Source of the DNA: Streptomyces hygroscopicus | GTDB taxonomy: Bacteria > Actinomycetota > Actinomycetes > Streptomycetales > Streptomycetaceae | NCBI GenBank assembly: GCA_002021875.1 | Contig: CP018627.1 | Location: forward strand, 6,262,001-6,326,000 | Reading direction: 5' to 3' | Length of the DNA stretch: 64,000 nucleotides | Shown: positions 35,017 through 44,214 of the stretch, one piece after another | How positions within the stretch are numbered: the stretch's first letter is position 1 | How the letters are laid out: each line of letters begins with the position of its first letter | Translations under genes and position numbers: made by a program | Notes under the pieces: generated by a model | Seen by the model: only the letters and a program-made list of their open reading frames with translations | What the model was told of the DNA's origin: nothing | The model's database searches: none

Positions 35017-35066
35017 GCGCGTCCGGGCCGTACATCGAGCGCGAGCGGAACGCGCCCCGCCGACGT

Positions 35067-35639
35067 TCACTTCGCCGCATCCCGGGTCAGGTTGCTGAAC
35101 GCCTCAAGATTGCGCGTGGATTCGCCGCGCGCCGTGCGCCAGGCGTACTCCTTGCGGATGGCGGTCGCGAACCCCATCTCCAGCAGGGTGTTGAAGCTGC
35201 CGTCCGCGTTCTCCAGCACCGTGCCGAGCAGCCGGTCCACTTCCTCCGGGATGACCGCGGCGAGCGGCAGCTTGCCCACCAGATAGATGTCGCCGAGCTG
35301 GTCGATCGCGTAACTCACGCCGTAGAGCCGGGTGTTGCGCTCCAGCAGCCAGCGGTGGACGGCCTCGTGGTTCTCGTCGGGATGGCGGACGACGAAGGCG
35401 TTGACCGAGAGGGAGTGCCGGCCGACCCGCAGCGAGCAGGTGGTCGACAGCTTGCGGGTGCCCGGGAGCGTGACGACGTAGGTGCCGTCCTTGGGGCTCT
35501 CCCACTCCAGTTCGGCGTCGTTCAGCGTCCGCTCGATGACGGCCCGGGGGTCGGCCTCGGCGGCGGCGCCGGCCTTGGGGTCAGCGTGGGGATCAGCCTT
35601 GGGGTCAGCCATGGGCCGATCGTAGGCGACGCCGCTCAC
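35067..35639 (-). CDS. YbjN domain-containing protein
   Basis: 190 residues from the GTG at 35639, which has GGAGG 6 nt upstream. An ATG at 35612 would give 181 residues, so the start is uncertain. A low-complexity Asp/Ala/Lys start is followed by the YbjN/type III secretion chaperone-like fold: [57 protein letters not shown] and [20 protein letters not shown]. In Streptomyces this gene regularly follows mshA, and here it overlaps the mshA 3' end by 35 bp. The role is unknown; coupling suggests a link to mycothiol or redox homeostasis. Confidence 0.88.
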   Translation of the reverse strand: MSGVAYDRPMADPKADPHADPKAGAAAEADPRAVIERTLNDAELEWESPKDGTYVVTLPGTRKLSTTCSLRVGRHSLSVNAFVVRHPDENHEAVHRWLLERNTRLYGVSYAIDQLGDIYLVGKLPLAAVIPEEVDRLLGTVLENADGSFNTLLEMGFATAIRKEYAWRTARGESTRNLEAFSNLTRDAAK

Positions 35640-36966
35640 GCATCGCCTCCGCGTAGACGTCCGCCGTGGCCGCGGCGGCCGTGTCCCACCCGAAGGACTC
35701 CGCGTGCCGGGCCGCCGCCGCGCCCATCCGTTCCACCCTCCCCGGCTCGCTCGCGAAGGGGCGCAGGGCGCGGGCGTAGTCGGCGGGGTCGTGGCCCTGG
35801 ATCAGCGTGCCGCTGACCCCGTCCCGTACGGCCACCGGCAGACCGCCCACCGAGGCCGCGACGACCGGCGTGCCGCATGCCTGGGCCTCGATGGCCACCA
35901 GCCCGAACGACTCGCTGTACGACGGCATGACCAGCACGGACGCCGCCCGGTACCAGTCCGCGAGCTCGTCCTGCGCACACGGCGGCCGGAACCGGACCAC
36001 ATCGCAGATCCCCAGCCGCGCCGCCAGCTTGTGCAGCCCCTCGGGCTTGGCCAGGCCGCTGCCGCTGGGGCCGCCCACGACGGGCACGACCATGCGCTCA
36101 CGCAGCGAGGGGTCCTCCTCCAGGAGGTGGGCGACCGCGTGCAGCAGGATGTCGGGGGCCTTGAGCGGCTGTATGCGCCCGGCGAAGAGGGGTATGAGCG
36201 CGTCGGCCGGGAGCCCCAGCCGGGCCCGGGCGGCGGCGCGGCCGTCGGCGGGGCGGAAGCGGTCGAGGTTCACCCCGGGGTGGACGACCGCGACCAGCTC
36301 GCGCGCCGCCTCGTAGTGGTGCACCAGCTCGTCGGCCTCCCCGCCGGTGTTGGCGATCAGCCGGTCGGCGGCGCGGACGATCTGCTGCTCGCCGATCACG
36401 CGGGCCGCGGGCTCGGGGGTGTCGCCCGTCGCCAGCGCGGCGTTCTTGACCTTGGCCATGGTGTGCATGGCGTGTACCAGCGGCACTCCCCAGCGCTCGG
36501 CGGCCAGCCAGCCGACGTGGCCGGAGAGCCAGTAGTGGGAGTGGACGAGATCGTAATGGCCCGGCCGGTGCCCGGCCCACGCCCGCATGACCCCGTGGGT
36601 GAACGCGCAGAGCTGTGCCGGCAGCTCCTCCTTCGCCAGCCCCTCGTAGGGCCCCGCGTCCACATGCCGTACGAGCACACCGGGGGCGAGCTCGACGGAT
36701 GGCGGCAGCGCGGCGGTGGTGGCCCGGGTGAAGATCTCCACCTCGATGTCGATGGCGGCCAGGCGCTTGGCCAGCTCGACGATGTAGACGTTCATCCCCC
36801 CGGCGTCGCCGGTGCCGGGCTGATGCAGCGGCGAGGTGTGCACACTGAGCATCGCGATCCGCCGCGGTCGCCGTGGAATGCGGCGAATCCGCTGGTGGGG
36901 CGGGGCGCCGAACGGTATGTGGGACCGGCCTCGCAGACCGCCGAGCCGGGACGCGTGCTGGCTCAC
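35605..36966 (-). CDS. mshA: D-inositol-3-phosphate glycosyltransferase
   Basis: First enzyme of mycothiol biosynthesis: it transfers GlcNAc from UDP-GlcNAc to inositol-1-phosphate. 453 residues of GT4/GT-B type: [20 protein letters not shown] and [17 protein letters not shown] (N-terminal donor loop), [42 protein letters not shown], and the C-terminal E-x7-E region [35 protein letters not shown] start with an excellent AAGGAGGT 8 nt upstream. The product is the main actinobacterial thiol pathway; mshD is 16 kb away. Confidence 0.96.
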   Translation of the reverse strand: MSQHASRLGGLRGRSHIPFGAPPHQRIRRIPRRPRRIAMLSVHTSPLHQPGTGDAGGMNVYIVELAKRLAAIDIEVEIFTRATTAALPPSVELAPGVLVRHVDAGPYEGLAKEELPAQLCAFTHGVMRAWAGHRPGHYDLVHSHYWLSGHVGWLAAERWGVPLVHAMHTMAKVKNAALATGDTPEPAARVIGEQQIVRAADRLIANTGGEADELVHHYEAARELVAVVHPGVNLDRFRPADGRAAARARLGLPADALIPLFAGRIQPLKAPDILLHAVAHLLEEDPSLRERMVVPVVGGPSGSGLAKPEGLHKLAARLGICDVVRFRPPCAQDELADWYRAASVLVMPSYSESFGLVAIEAQACGTPVVAASVGGLPVAVRDGVSGTLIQGHDPADYARALRPFASEPGRVERMGAAAARHAESFGWDTAAAATADVYAEAMRERRRLRSAHG

Positions 36967-37037
36967 CGAGCGTTACCTCCTTGACGGGGCGGGCTCCCTC
37001 CTCGGGCGTTAACACCGGAACCCATGGTTCCCATTTC

Positions 37038-37052
37038 CGCTTTGCCAAAGCG
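37038..37052. promoter_or_regulatory. Palindrome in the mshA / methyltransferase divergent gap
   Basis: CGCTTTGCCAAAGCG is a perfect 7-1-7 palindrome, 71 bp from the mshA start and 57 bp from the divergent start. It is a candidate operator for a dimeric regulator. A second near-palindrome, GGAACC-CAT-GGTTCC, lies at about 37017-37031. Confidence 0.6.
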
Positions 37053-37108
37053 TGACGTTCCGATACCCGTCGGCCACGCCCCGTCCGCCCCCGCATAGGC
37101 TCTGCGCC

Positions 37109-37921
37109 ATGCCCGCCCGCGTTCCCCCGCCGCCCCGTCCGATCGGTTCGGCGACCCGCGGGACGACCAATCCCAATCGGCTGCGCCGGATGGACCGGTG
37201 GATCGCGGCGGCGCACGGGGCCGCGCTGCGGCGGGCCGGGGAGGCCCCGGTGGCGGTGGATCTGGGGTACGGGGCGGCCCCGTGGACCGCCGTCGAGCTG
37301 CTGGACCGGCTACGGACCGTACGGGCCGGGGCGCGCGTCGTGGGGGTCGAGATCGACCCCGGACGGGTGGCCGCCGCGCGGCCGTACGAGCGCGAGGGGC
37401 TCACCTTCGCGCACGGCGGCTTCGAGGTGCCGCTGCCCGGCGGGGCCCGCCCGGCGCTCATCCGGGCGGCCAATGTGCTGCGGCAGTACGAGGAGGGCGA
37501 GGTCGGCGCCGTGTGGCGGCGGCTGTGCGCCCGGCTGGCGCCCGGCGGGCTGCTGGTGGAGGGCACCTGCGACGAGATCGGGCGGCGGCACGTGTGGGTC
37601 GCGCTGGACGCGGCGGGCCCGCGCACCGTGACCTTCGCGGCCCGCCTCGGCTCCCTGGAACGCCCCTCCGACCTGGCCGAACGGCTCCCCAAGGCGCTGA
37701 TCCACCGCAATGTGCCGGGCGAGGCGGTGCACACCTTCCTGCGCGACTTCGACCGCGCCTGGGCGGCCGCCGCCCCGTACGCGCCGCTCAGCGCGCGTCA
37801 GCGCTGGATACGCAGCGCCCAGACGCTGCGCGCGCGGGGCTGGCCGCTCGCCGACGGACCACGGCGCTGGCGCCAGGGCGAGGTCACGGTGCGGTGGGAG
37901 GCACTGGCGCCCCGGGGCTGA
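37109..37921 (+). CDS. Class I SAM-dependent methyltransferase-like protein
   Basis: 270 residues. The motif I equivalent AVDLGYGAAPWTAVELLDRL (~residues 48-67) is followed by RVVGVEIDPGRVAAARPY and LIRAANVLRQYEEGEV, then RRLCARLAPGGLLVEGTCDE and a C-terminal Trp/Arg-rich region. It resembles a Streptomyces-conserved methyltransferase, but the substrate is unknown. The ATG at 37109 is preceded by TAGGCT (about 37096-37101) with no Shine-Dalgarno, which suggests a leaderless transcript. The 3' end overlaps the convergent permease gene by 38 bp. Confidence 0.83.
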   Translation: MPARVPPPPRPIGSATRGTTNPNRLRRMDRWIAAAHGAALRRAGEAPVAVDLGYGAAPWTAVELLDRLRTVRAGARVVGVEIDPGRVAAARPYEREGLTFAHGGFEVPLPGGARPALIRAANVLRQYEEGEVGAVWRRLCARLAPGGLLVEGTCDEIGRRHVWVALDAAGPRTVTFAARLGSLERPSDLAERLPKALIHRNVPGEAVHTFLRDFDRAWAAAAPYAPLSARQRWIRSAQTLRARGWPLADGPRRWRQGEVTVRWEALAPRG

Positions 37922-39365
37922 CGGCTCCGCCCGGGGCCGCGTCCGGATCGGCGCCCGCCGCGTACTCCTCACTGATCTCCTTCGGCCCGAACGGCCACAC
38001 CTTCTCCGCCCGCGCCCACAGCACGAACGCCACACACCCCGCCGCGACCCAGGCCAGCGACCATTCGATGGGGTGCCGTCCGGGGGAGTTCTTGTCCGCG
38101 TAGCCGTAGATCACCACCCAGCCCACCAGCGCCACCACGCTCGGCAGCGGATAGAGCCACATCCGGTACGGCCGCCGCAGCCCCGGCTGGCGGCGGCGCA
38201 GCACCGTAAGGGCGATGATCTGCGCCAGGGCCTGCACGATCACCATGACCGTGGTCAGCAACTGGATCAGCGTGGCCAGATCGGTGTGGCGGCCGATCAG
38301 GAAGCCGATCGCGGTGACGACACCCATCGTGGCCAGGCCCAGCACGGGGAAGCGATGGCGCGGGTGGAGCGTGCCGTACGGACGGAAGAAGACCCGTTCG
38401 CGGGCGGCGTCGTACGGCACCCGGGAGCCGCCCAGCAGCCCGGCGAAGACGGACGCGAAGGCCGTGATCAGGATGAGCACGGTGACGACGTCGGCCGCGC
38501 CCTTGCCCCAGGTCTCCTCCAGCACCGCCGAGGCGACGGACTGGGAGGCCACCGAGCCGGGCTCGGTCATCTCGTGCCAGTCGACGACGCCGAGGGTGCC
38601 GATCTGCAGCAGCAGATAGATCCCCATGATTCCGGCGATCGAGGTGACGATCGCCCGCGGCAGGGTGCGGCCGGGGTCCTTGATCTCGGCGCCCATGTAC
38701 GCGGCGGTGTTGTAGCCGAGGTAGTCGTAGATCCCGATGGTCAGGCCCGCGGCGAACCCGGTCCAGAAGTGACCGCTGCTCAGTTCGAAGGCATGGGCCG
38801 GATAGGTGAACGCCTGTCCCGCGTCGAAGTGGCTGAAGGCGGCCACGATGACCAGGACCACGGAGGCGATCATCACACACCACATGACGGCCGTGATCCG
38901 GGCGATGTGCTCGACCCCCCGCCACAGCAGCCCGATGACCAGGACGATGACGCCGAGTCCGACCAGATCGCCCTGGGTCTGCGTCATATCCGGCCACAGA
39001 TAGCCCAGATACTGCACCAGACCGACCACGCCCGTGGACATGATCAGCGGAATGAACAGCATCGCCGTCCAGACGAACAGGAACGGCATCAGCTTGCCGC
39101 TGCGGTACTGGAACGCCTGGCGCAGATACACATAGCTGCCCCCGGCCCCCGGCAGCGAGGCGCCCAACTCGGCCCAGATCAGCCCGTCGGCGAGCGCGAG
39201 CACCGCGCCCGCGACAAAGCCGATGACGGCCTGCGGTCCGCCGAAGGCGGCGACCATGAGGGGGATGGTGACGAACGGCCCGATGCCGCACATCTGGCTC
39301 ATGTTGATGGCTGTCGCCTGGAACAGGCCGATACGGCGGACGAATCCGCCCTCGGTGCCGGACAT
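37884..39365 (-). CDS. APC-family amino acid permease
   Basis: 493 residues with ~12 membrane helices. The first helix holds the APC substrate motif (FQATAINMSQMCGIGPFVTIPLMVAAFGG), then ALADGLIWAELGASLPGAGGSYVYLRQAF, and later YDYLGYNTAAYMGAEIKDPGRTLPRAI. It probably imports or exchanges amino acids or amines by a proton- or exchange-driven mechanism. ATG 39365 has GGAGGT 4 nt upstream; the ATG at 39377 would use that site as coding. It overlaps the 3' end of the methyltransferase gene tail to tail. Confidence 0.92.
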   Translation of the reverse strand: MSGTEGGFVRRIGLFQATAINMSQMCGIGPFVTIPLMVAAFGGPQAVIGFVAGAVLALADGLIWAELGASLPGAGGSYVYLRQAFQYRSGKLMPFLFVWTAMLFIPLIMSTGVVGLVQYLGYLWPDMTQTQGDLVGLGVIVLVIGLLWRGVEHIARITAVMWCVMIASVVLVIVAAFSHFDAGQAFTYPAHAFELSSGHFWTGFAAGLTIGIYDYLGYNTAAYMGAEIKDPGRTLPRAIVTSIAGIMGIYLLLQIGTLGVVDWHEMTEPGSVASQSVASAVLEETWGKGAADVVTVLILITAFASVFAGLLGGSRVPYDAARERVFFRPYGTLHPRHRFPVLGLATMGVVTAIGFLIGRHTDLATLIQLLTTVMVIVQALAQIIALTVLRRRQPGLRRPYRMWLYPLPSVVALVGWVVIYGYADKNSPGRHPIEWSLAWVAAGCVAFVLWARAEKVWPFGPKEISEEYAAGADPDAAPGGAVSPGAPVPPTAP

Positions 39366-39406
39366 CCGGACCTCCATTGCCCTAGCGCGCCACCGTGGGA
39401 GGAGTT

Positions 39407-39424
39407 GAAAGTAAGGAAACTTTC
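39407..39424. promoter_or_regulatory. Candidate operator upstream of the permease gene
   Basis: GAAAGT-AAGGAA-ACTTTC is a perfect 6-bp inverted repeat with 6-bp spacer, 42 bp upstream of the permease start, in an otherwise GC-rich gap. It is AT-rich like MarR/HxlR-type sites. Confidence 0.5.
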
Positions 39425-39495
39425 CAGTCGCGTCAAGGAGGTGGACGAAACAGGGTTGGGGCAGAGCGCGGGGCGCGGGGCGGCGGCTCGGGCCG

Positions 39496-40344
39496 TCAGG
39501 CCACCGCCGCCGCGCCCGCCAGCACCTTCAGCGCCTCCGCCGTCGCCGACCCCTCGTCGGCCGTGTACGTGCACAGCATCTGCCCCGGGTCGGCGGGCAG
39601 GACGAACGCCTCGAACCGCAGCACCAGCTCCCCCATCTCCGGATGGCGGAACCGCTTGACGCCCCGCGTCCGCTCCTGCACCTCCTGTGCCTCCCACCGC
39701 CGCCGGAACTCCTCACTCCGCTCCAGCAGTTCGTGGGTCACCCGGCACACCCGTGAGCTGCCGGGGTGGCGCCCGACCTCCGCGCGCAGCCCGGCCACCG
39801 TGTCGTCGGCGACCTCGGCCCAGTTCGGATGGATCTCCTTGAGCCGGGGGTCGAGGAAGACCAGCAGCGGGCCGTTGCGCCGCTCCTCGGGGATCGCGGG
39901 GTAGTCGATGCCGAGCAGGGTGCCGAGCCGGTTCCAGGCCAGGACGTCCATCGCCGGGCCGTAGACATAGGCCGGGACATTGCCGTCCATCGCGTTCAGC
40001 AGCTGCTGGATCTCCGGCCGTACGCGCGGCCGCGGATCGGGGTCGGTCGCGCCGCCGCGCCGCCGCGGCAGGGTGATGTTGCGCAGGTAGGTGTGCTCGG
40101 ACGGGGTCAGCCGCAGCGCCCGCGCCAGTCCGCCGACCACCGAGTCCGAGATGGCCGGGGCCCGGCCCTGCTCGATACGGGTGTAGTAGTCGACGCTGAT
40201 CCCGGCCAGCTGGGCGACCTCCTCACGGCGCAGACCCCGCACCCGGCGCCGTACGACCCCCTCCGGCAGCCCCAGCTCGGCCGGGTCGAGCGCGGCGCGG
40301 CGCGCCTTGAGAAACGACTTGATCTCCGGTTCGGCATGGCCCAT
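39496..40344 (-). CDS. XRE-family regulator with MmyB-like ligand-binding domain
   Basis: 282 residues. HTH at ~30-75 (GVVRRRVRGLRREEVAQLAG; ISVDYYTRIEQGRAPAISDS). The MmyB-like PAS-type domain follows: VYGPAMDVLAWNRLGTLLGI; FLDPRLKEIHPNWAEVADDTVAGLRAE; HPEMGELVLRFEAFVLPADPGQML. This architecture is common in Streptomyces regulators that control an adjacent divergent oxidoreductase. Here the divergent neighbour is an aldo/keto reductase 192 bp away. The start is ATG 40344; longer frames run into the intergenic region. Confidence 0.92.
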   Translation of the reverse strand: MGHAEPEIKSFLKARRAALDPAELGLPEGVVRRRVRGLRREEVAQLAGISVDYYTRIEQGRAPAISDSVVGGLARALRLTPSEHTYLRNITLPRRRGGATDPDPRPRVRPEIQQLLNAMDGNVPAYVYGPAMDVLAWNRLGTLLGIDYPAIPEERRNGPLLVFLDPRLKEIHPNWAEVADDTVAGLRAEVGRHPGSSRVCRVTHELLERSEEFRRRWEAQEVQERTRGVKRFRHPEMGELVLRFEAFVLPADPGQMLCTYTADEGSATAEALKVLAGAAAVA

Positions 40345-40462
40345 CCGTCCATTATCCGCGCGCCGCCCGTTTCTGGGCCGGACAGGTGGTTCTGGCAGAC
40401 CCAGGTTGAGCCGGGCCTGGTGAGGTATCCGCCCGGGCCCGAGGCTGAAGGCGCATAAGACC

Positions 40463-40510
40463 GTGGACAGCAGACGCCATGGACAACAGACGCCGTGGAC
40501 AACAGACGCC
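40463..40510. repeat. 16-bp tandem repeat before the aldo/keto reductase gene
   Basis: Three units of (A/G)TGGACARCAGACGCC at 40463, 40479 and 40495, with a partial fourth. They lie directly upstream of the reductase ribosome-binding site, in the divergent promoter region. They could be multiple regulator-binding sites. Confidence 0.75.
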
Positions 40511-40536
40511 ATGGAGAACAGAGGAAGGCACCAGCC

Positions 40537-41562
40537 ATGAAGCGCAGGATCCTCGGTGGGACGGGCATCTCGGTGAGCGAGTACGCCCTGGGCGCGATGA
40601 TGTTCGGCGCCCTGGGCAACCCCGACCACGACGACTCGGTACGGATCATCCACCGCGCCCTCGACGCGGGCATCAACTTCGTCGACACCGCCGACGCCTA
40701 CTCCGAGGGCGAGTCCGAGGAGATCGTCGGCAAGGCCCTCAAGGGCCGTCGCGACGACATCGTCCTGGCCACCAAGGCCCACTTCCCGATGGGCGACGAC
40801 CCCAACGAAGGCGGCAACTCACGGCGCTGGATCACCCAGGAGATCGAGAACAGCCTGCGCCGCCTGGGCACGGACTACATCGACCTCTACCAGATCCACC
40901 GGCCGGACCCCACGACGGACATCGACGAGACGCTGTCGGTCCTGTCCGACCTGGTCCGGGCGGGCAAGGTGCGCGCCGTCGGATCCTCCACCTTCCCGGC
41001 CGAGCAGATCGTGGAGGCCCAGTGGGTCTCCGACCGGCGCGGGCACGTACGGTTCCGCAGCGAGCAGCCGCCGTACTCGATCCTGGCGCGGGGCGTGGAG
41101 GCGGCGGTGCTGCCGACCGCGCGGAAGTACGGGATGGGCGTGCTGAGCTGGGGTCCGCTCTCCGCGGGCTGGCTCACGGGCCGCTACACCAAGGCGTCCG
41201 ACGTCGATCTGTCGGGCGGCCGGGCGGCCGTGGAGAAGCACAAGTTCGACCCGACGCTGCCCGGCAACGCGCGCAAGCTGGAGGCGGTCGGCGCGCTGTC
41301 CGAGCTGGCGTCCGACGCCGGGCTCTCGCTGCCGCATCTGGCCATCGCCTTCGTACGGGCCCATCCGGCCATCACCTCGGTGATCATCGGCCCGCGCACC
41401 ATGGAGCAGCTGGAGGATCTGCTCGCCGGGTCCGAGGTGGAGCTGAGCGAGGACGTCCTGGACCGGATCGACGAGATCGTCCCGCCGGGCACGGACCTCA
41501 ACCGGGACGACAGCTACTACCTGCCGCCGGCGCTCTCGGACAAGAGCCTGCGCCGCCGGTAG
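40537..41562 (+). CDS. Aldo/keto reductase
   Basis: 341 residues, (beta/alpha)8 NADPH-dependent oxidoreductase. The catalytic tetrad is visible: Asp and Tyr in NFVDTADAYSEGESEEIVG, Lys in IVLATKAHFPMGD, His in YIDLYQIHRPDPTTD. The cofactor-binding end reads AITSVIIGPRTMEQLEDLLAG. It belongs to the AKR group related to YajO/Tas proteins that reduce aldehydes and ketones. ATG 40537 with GAGGAAGG upstream. It is divergent from, and probably controlled by, the XRE/MmyB regulator. The physiological substrate is unknown. Confidence 0.93.
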   Translation: MKRRILGGTGISVSEYALGAMMFGALGNPDHDDSVRIIHRALDAGINFVDTADAYSEGESEEIVGKALKGRRDDIVLATKAHFPMGDDPNEGGNSRRWITQEIENSLRRLGTDYIDLYQIHRPDPTTDIDETLSVLSDLVRAGKVRAVGSSTFPAEQIVEAQWVSDRRGHVRFRSEQPPYSILARGVEAAVLPTARKYGMGVLSWGPLSAGWLTGRYTKASDVDLSGGRAAVEKHKFDPTLPGNARKLEAVGALSELASDAGLSLPHLAIAFVRAHPAITSVIIGPRTMEQLEDLLAGSEVELSEDVLDRIDEIVPPGTDLNRDDSYYLPPALSDKSLRRR

Positions 41563-41572
41563 CCCTCTCACG

Positions 41573-41624
41573 GCGCGTCCTCGAGGCGCGTCACTCGTGC
41601 GCGTCCTCGAGGCGCGTCACTCGT
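41573..41624. repeat. Perfect 26-bp tandem duplication
   Basis: Two identical 26-bp units (41573-41598, 41599-41624), each containing CTCGAGGCGCGTCACTCGT, lie between two convergent genes. Each unit is self-complementary in part and may form hairpins acting as terminator. Confidence 0.85.
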
Positions 41625-41632
41625 CGCTCCCG

Positions 41633-43033
41633 TCACTCCAGCCGGCCGACGGAGGAGGAGGCGGCGGCGAGCGCGATCAGCTCGGCGGTCTCGTCGAGCA
41701 GCGTCCCGTCCCGTGTCAGCCTGCTGGTGGCGACCCGCACATGGGGACGCGCGTAGGAGACGCAGAACCGGCTGCCCGGCGAGACGGTGATGCCCCGGGC
41801 AGCCAGGGTGACCAGCGCGGAGGTCTCGTCCACCACCGGTACCCACAGCATCAGCCCGTCCCGGTTGCCGGTCCGCACACCCCGCCGGGCCAGCCGCTCG
41901 GCCAGTGCGGACCGCCGCTCGTCATAGCGCCGGGCGGCATCGCGCACACACCGGCTCGCGTCCTCGTCGGTGAGCAGATGGGCCAGGGCGTCCTGCAGGA
42001 TGCGGCTGGTCCACCCGGTACCGAAGGTGCGCAGCACCCGCGCCCGTTCGATGATCTCCTGGGGTCCGCCGACCACCGCGATCCGCAGATCCGGGCCGTA
42101 CGCCTTGGAGTAGGAGCGGACGAGAGCGGTCCGGTGCGGCAGATGGGCGCCGAGTACGGCGACGGGTGTGGTGGTGAGGGGGCCCAGGCCGTCGTCCTCG
42201 ACGATGATGACGTTCGGCGCGCCCTCCAGCACCCCGGCCAGCGCGGCCGACCGCTCGGGGCCGAGCGACCAGCCGCAGGGCACCTGGGCTCTGGACTGGT
42301 GCAGGAACAGCGCGGGGCGCGCCTTGAGCGCCTGGGCCAGTGAGTCGGGAAGGGGGCCCTGGTCGTCGCAGGCCACGGGCACGGTCTGGACGTCCAGCGC
42401 CTCGAGGATGTCCAGCAGCCGCGCCGCCGTCGGATCCTCCACCGCCACCCGGTCCCCCGGCACCAGCAGGGCCTGACAGAGCAGCTGCACCCCTTCGTAG
42501 CCGCCGCCGACCGCCATCCAGCGCTCCGGCCGGTACGGCCAGGTGTCGCGCACCGCCGCCAGCAGGGCGTCGGTGATCGCGGTGCGCGAGTAGTCGTTGA
42601 GCCGCGGCGTCCGTGCCCCCGCGAGCAGGGCCTGCTCCAGCGGTGGCAGCAGGGCCGGGTCGGGGGCCGCGACGGCGAGGTCCAGCGCGAGATGGTCGCC
42701 GAAGTCCCCGACGCGTTCGAAGCGGGTGGGATGCGGAACGGCCGGCGGCCCGCTGACGACGCTTCCGCGGCGGCCGAGCGTGGCGATCATCCGGTGTTTG
42801 CGCAGTACCGCCCATGCCTCCGCCACCGTGCCGGGGCTGACCCCCAGCTCGGCGGCGAGCGCGCGCACGGTGGGCAGGGCGCTGCCCGGTGCCAGCTCCC
42901 CGGCCCGGATGAGGTCGGTCATGGCGGCCGCGATACCGCGCGCGCTGCGGTCCTGGACACGGGCGGCCAGCCCGGCCACCGGCCCAGGATCCGCCCCGCC
43001 GGCCGGCGCCTCTTGCGCGGTCTCCTCCTGCAT
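41633..43033 (-). CDS. MocR-type regulator (GntR HTH fused to aminotransferase fold)
   Basis: 466 residues. The N-terminal GntR winged helix (IAAAMTDLIRAGELAPGSAL; LAAELGVSPGTVAEAWAVLRKHRM) is joined by a linker to a fold-type I aminotransferase-like domain. The PLP lysine lies in TALVRSYSKAYGPDLRIAVVGG, with NVIIVEDDGLGPL and the C-terminal Arg-containing region. MocR proteins sense PLP or an amino compound and control nearby genes, often divergent ones. It is divergent from an operon encoding a substrate-binding-like protein, an amidase and an ABC importer, so an amine or amino-acid-type effector is likely. ATG 43033 is preceded by GAGGGG. Confidence 0.92.
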   Translation of the reverse strand: MQEETAQEAPAGGADPGPVAGLAARVQDRSARGIAAAMTDLIRAGELAPGSALPTVRALAAELGVSPGTVAEAWAVLRKHRMIATLGRRGSVVSGPPAVPHPTRFERVGDFGDHLALDLAVAAPDPALLPPLEQALLAGARTPRLNDYSRTAITDALLAAVRDTWPYRPERWMAVGGGYEGVQLLCQALLVPGDRVAVEDPTAARLLDILEALDVQTVPVACDDQGPLPDSLAQALKARPALFLHQSRAQVPCGWSLGPERSAALAGVLEGAPNVIIVEDDGLGPLTTTPVAVLGAHLPHRTALVRSYSKAYGPDLRIAVVGGPQEIIERARVLRTFGTGWTSRILQDALAHLLTDEDASRCVRDAARRYDERRSALAERLARRGVRTGNRDGLMLWVPVVDETSALVTLAARGITVSPGSRFCVSYARPHVRVATSRLTRDGTLLDETAELIALAAASSSVGRLE

Positions 43034-43163
43034 CGCCCACCCCTCATCGGTCCTGACGCCCGGCACCTGGCACCCAGTCAGCTGGTTACGGCAGGGAAAA
43101 ACTATGTTCGGTAACAAAATAGACCTTGTCTACCGGATTCTCTGAACAATAACCTGCCTGGCA

Positions 43164-43192
43164 TCGCGCAACCGAATGTGAACTTTGCGCGA
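43164..43192. promoter_or_regulatory. Inverted repeat in the MocR/operon divergent promoter
   Basis: TCGCGCAA (43164-43171) and TTGCGCGA (43185-43192) are perfect 8-bp arms 13 bp apart, 29 bp before the operon start. A second imperfect inverted repeat, CGGTAACAA / TTGTCTACCG, lies at about 43110-43137 in an AT-rich promoter-like stretch. Both are candidate MocR sites. Confidence 0.6.
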
Positions 43193-43220
43193 TATGCGCC
43201 ATGTGCAAGGAGTGCGTACT

Positions 43221-44195
43221 GTGTCATCCCCCGTCATACGCCTGGGACTTCGCGACTGGGACCATCTGGTGCCGCTCGCCTCCGGGCTCGTCGAGGTCCC
43301 GGACTTCACCGTCCGGATCGATTCGCGGGACGTCACCCCCGACGTCCTCGCCGAACCCGGTCTCGACGGCGGTGAGACCTCGTTCAGCCGCTATGTCCAG
43401 GCCCGCGCCGCGGGGGACGACCGCCTCGTCGGCCTTCCCGCGTTCGTGATGCGCGGCTTCCGCCACCGCTGCGTCCTGGTGCGCGAGAACAGCCCCCTGC
43501 GCTCCCTCGAAGAGCTCGCGGGGTCCCGCGTCGGACTCACCGGCTGGCCGGACTCCGGCAACACCTGGACCCGCGCGCTGCTGCGCGGCGCGGGAGTGGA
43601 TCTCACCGGCATCCAGTGGCGGATCGGACCGCTGACGGCCGGCGAGACCGGTAAGGACCGCGTCGGCAGCCGTCCGCTGCCCGCCAACGTCTCCGTCATG
43701 GCCGCGGGCGAGTCCCTGGTGGAGGAGCTGGCGGCGGGCCGTCTGGACGCGGTGCTCTCGCCCTTCATGCCGAAGGAGCTGTTCACCACGACCAGCCGCT
43801 TCCGGCATCTGTTCGACGACCACCGCTCCGCGGAGCGCGCCTACTGGCAGGCCACCGGCTTCGTCCCCGGTATCCATCTGGTGACGCTCAAGCGGGAGGT
43901 CGTCGAGGCCCATCCCGAGCTGCCCGCCGCCCTGCTCGCGGGCCTCGAGGAGTCCAAACGCCGCTGGCTCGGCAGGCGCCGGCTGCTCGCCGACACCACT
44001 CCGTGGCTGCTGCACGAACTGACCGAGTCGGCCCGGCTGTTCGGCGACGACTGGATGCCGTACGGGACGAAGCGCAACGCGGAGATGACCCGGGCCTTCT
44101 GCGCGGAGCTGCACGCCCAGGGCATCTGGCCCGAGCCCATCGACCCCGAGGTGGTCTTCCCCGACCCCGCCCTCGCCACCGTTCCCGCCCTCTGA
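43221..44195 (+). CDS. Solute-binding-fold protein (4,5-dihydroxyphthalate decarboxylase-like / NMT1-like)
   Basis: 324 residues without a signal peptide. It has a type II periplasmic-binding-like fold: VIRLGLRDWDHLVPLASGLV, ETSFSRYVQARAAGDDRLVG, GFRHRCVLVRENSPLRSLEELAGSRVGLTGW and LVEELAAGRLDAVLSPFMPKEL. Homologues are annotated as 4,5-dihydroxyphthalate decarboxylase or ABC substrate-binding proteins. The cytoplasmic location argues for an enzyme or sensor rather than a transporter component. GTG 43221 has AAGGAG 8 nt upstream. It is first gene of the five-gene operon. The exact reaction is not established here. Confidence 0.8.
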   Translation: MSSPVIRLGLRDWDHLVPLASGLVEVPDFTVRIDSRDVTPDVLAEPGLDGGETSFSRYVQARAAGDDRLVGLPAFVMRGFRHRCVLVRENSPLRSLEELAGSRVGLTGWPDSGNTWTRALLRGAGVDLTGIQWRIGPLTAGETGKDRVGSRPLPANVSVMAAGESLVEELAAGRLDAVLSPFMPKELFTTTSRFRHLFDDHRSAERAYWQATGFVPGIHLVTLKREVVEAHPELPAALLAGLEESKRRWLGRRRLLADTTPWLLHELTESARLFGDDWMPYGTKRNAEMTRAFCAELHAQGIWPEPIDPEVVFPDPALATVPAL

Positions 44196-44214
44196 CCACC
44201 CCGGAGCACTTCAT

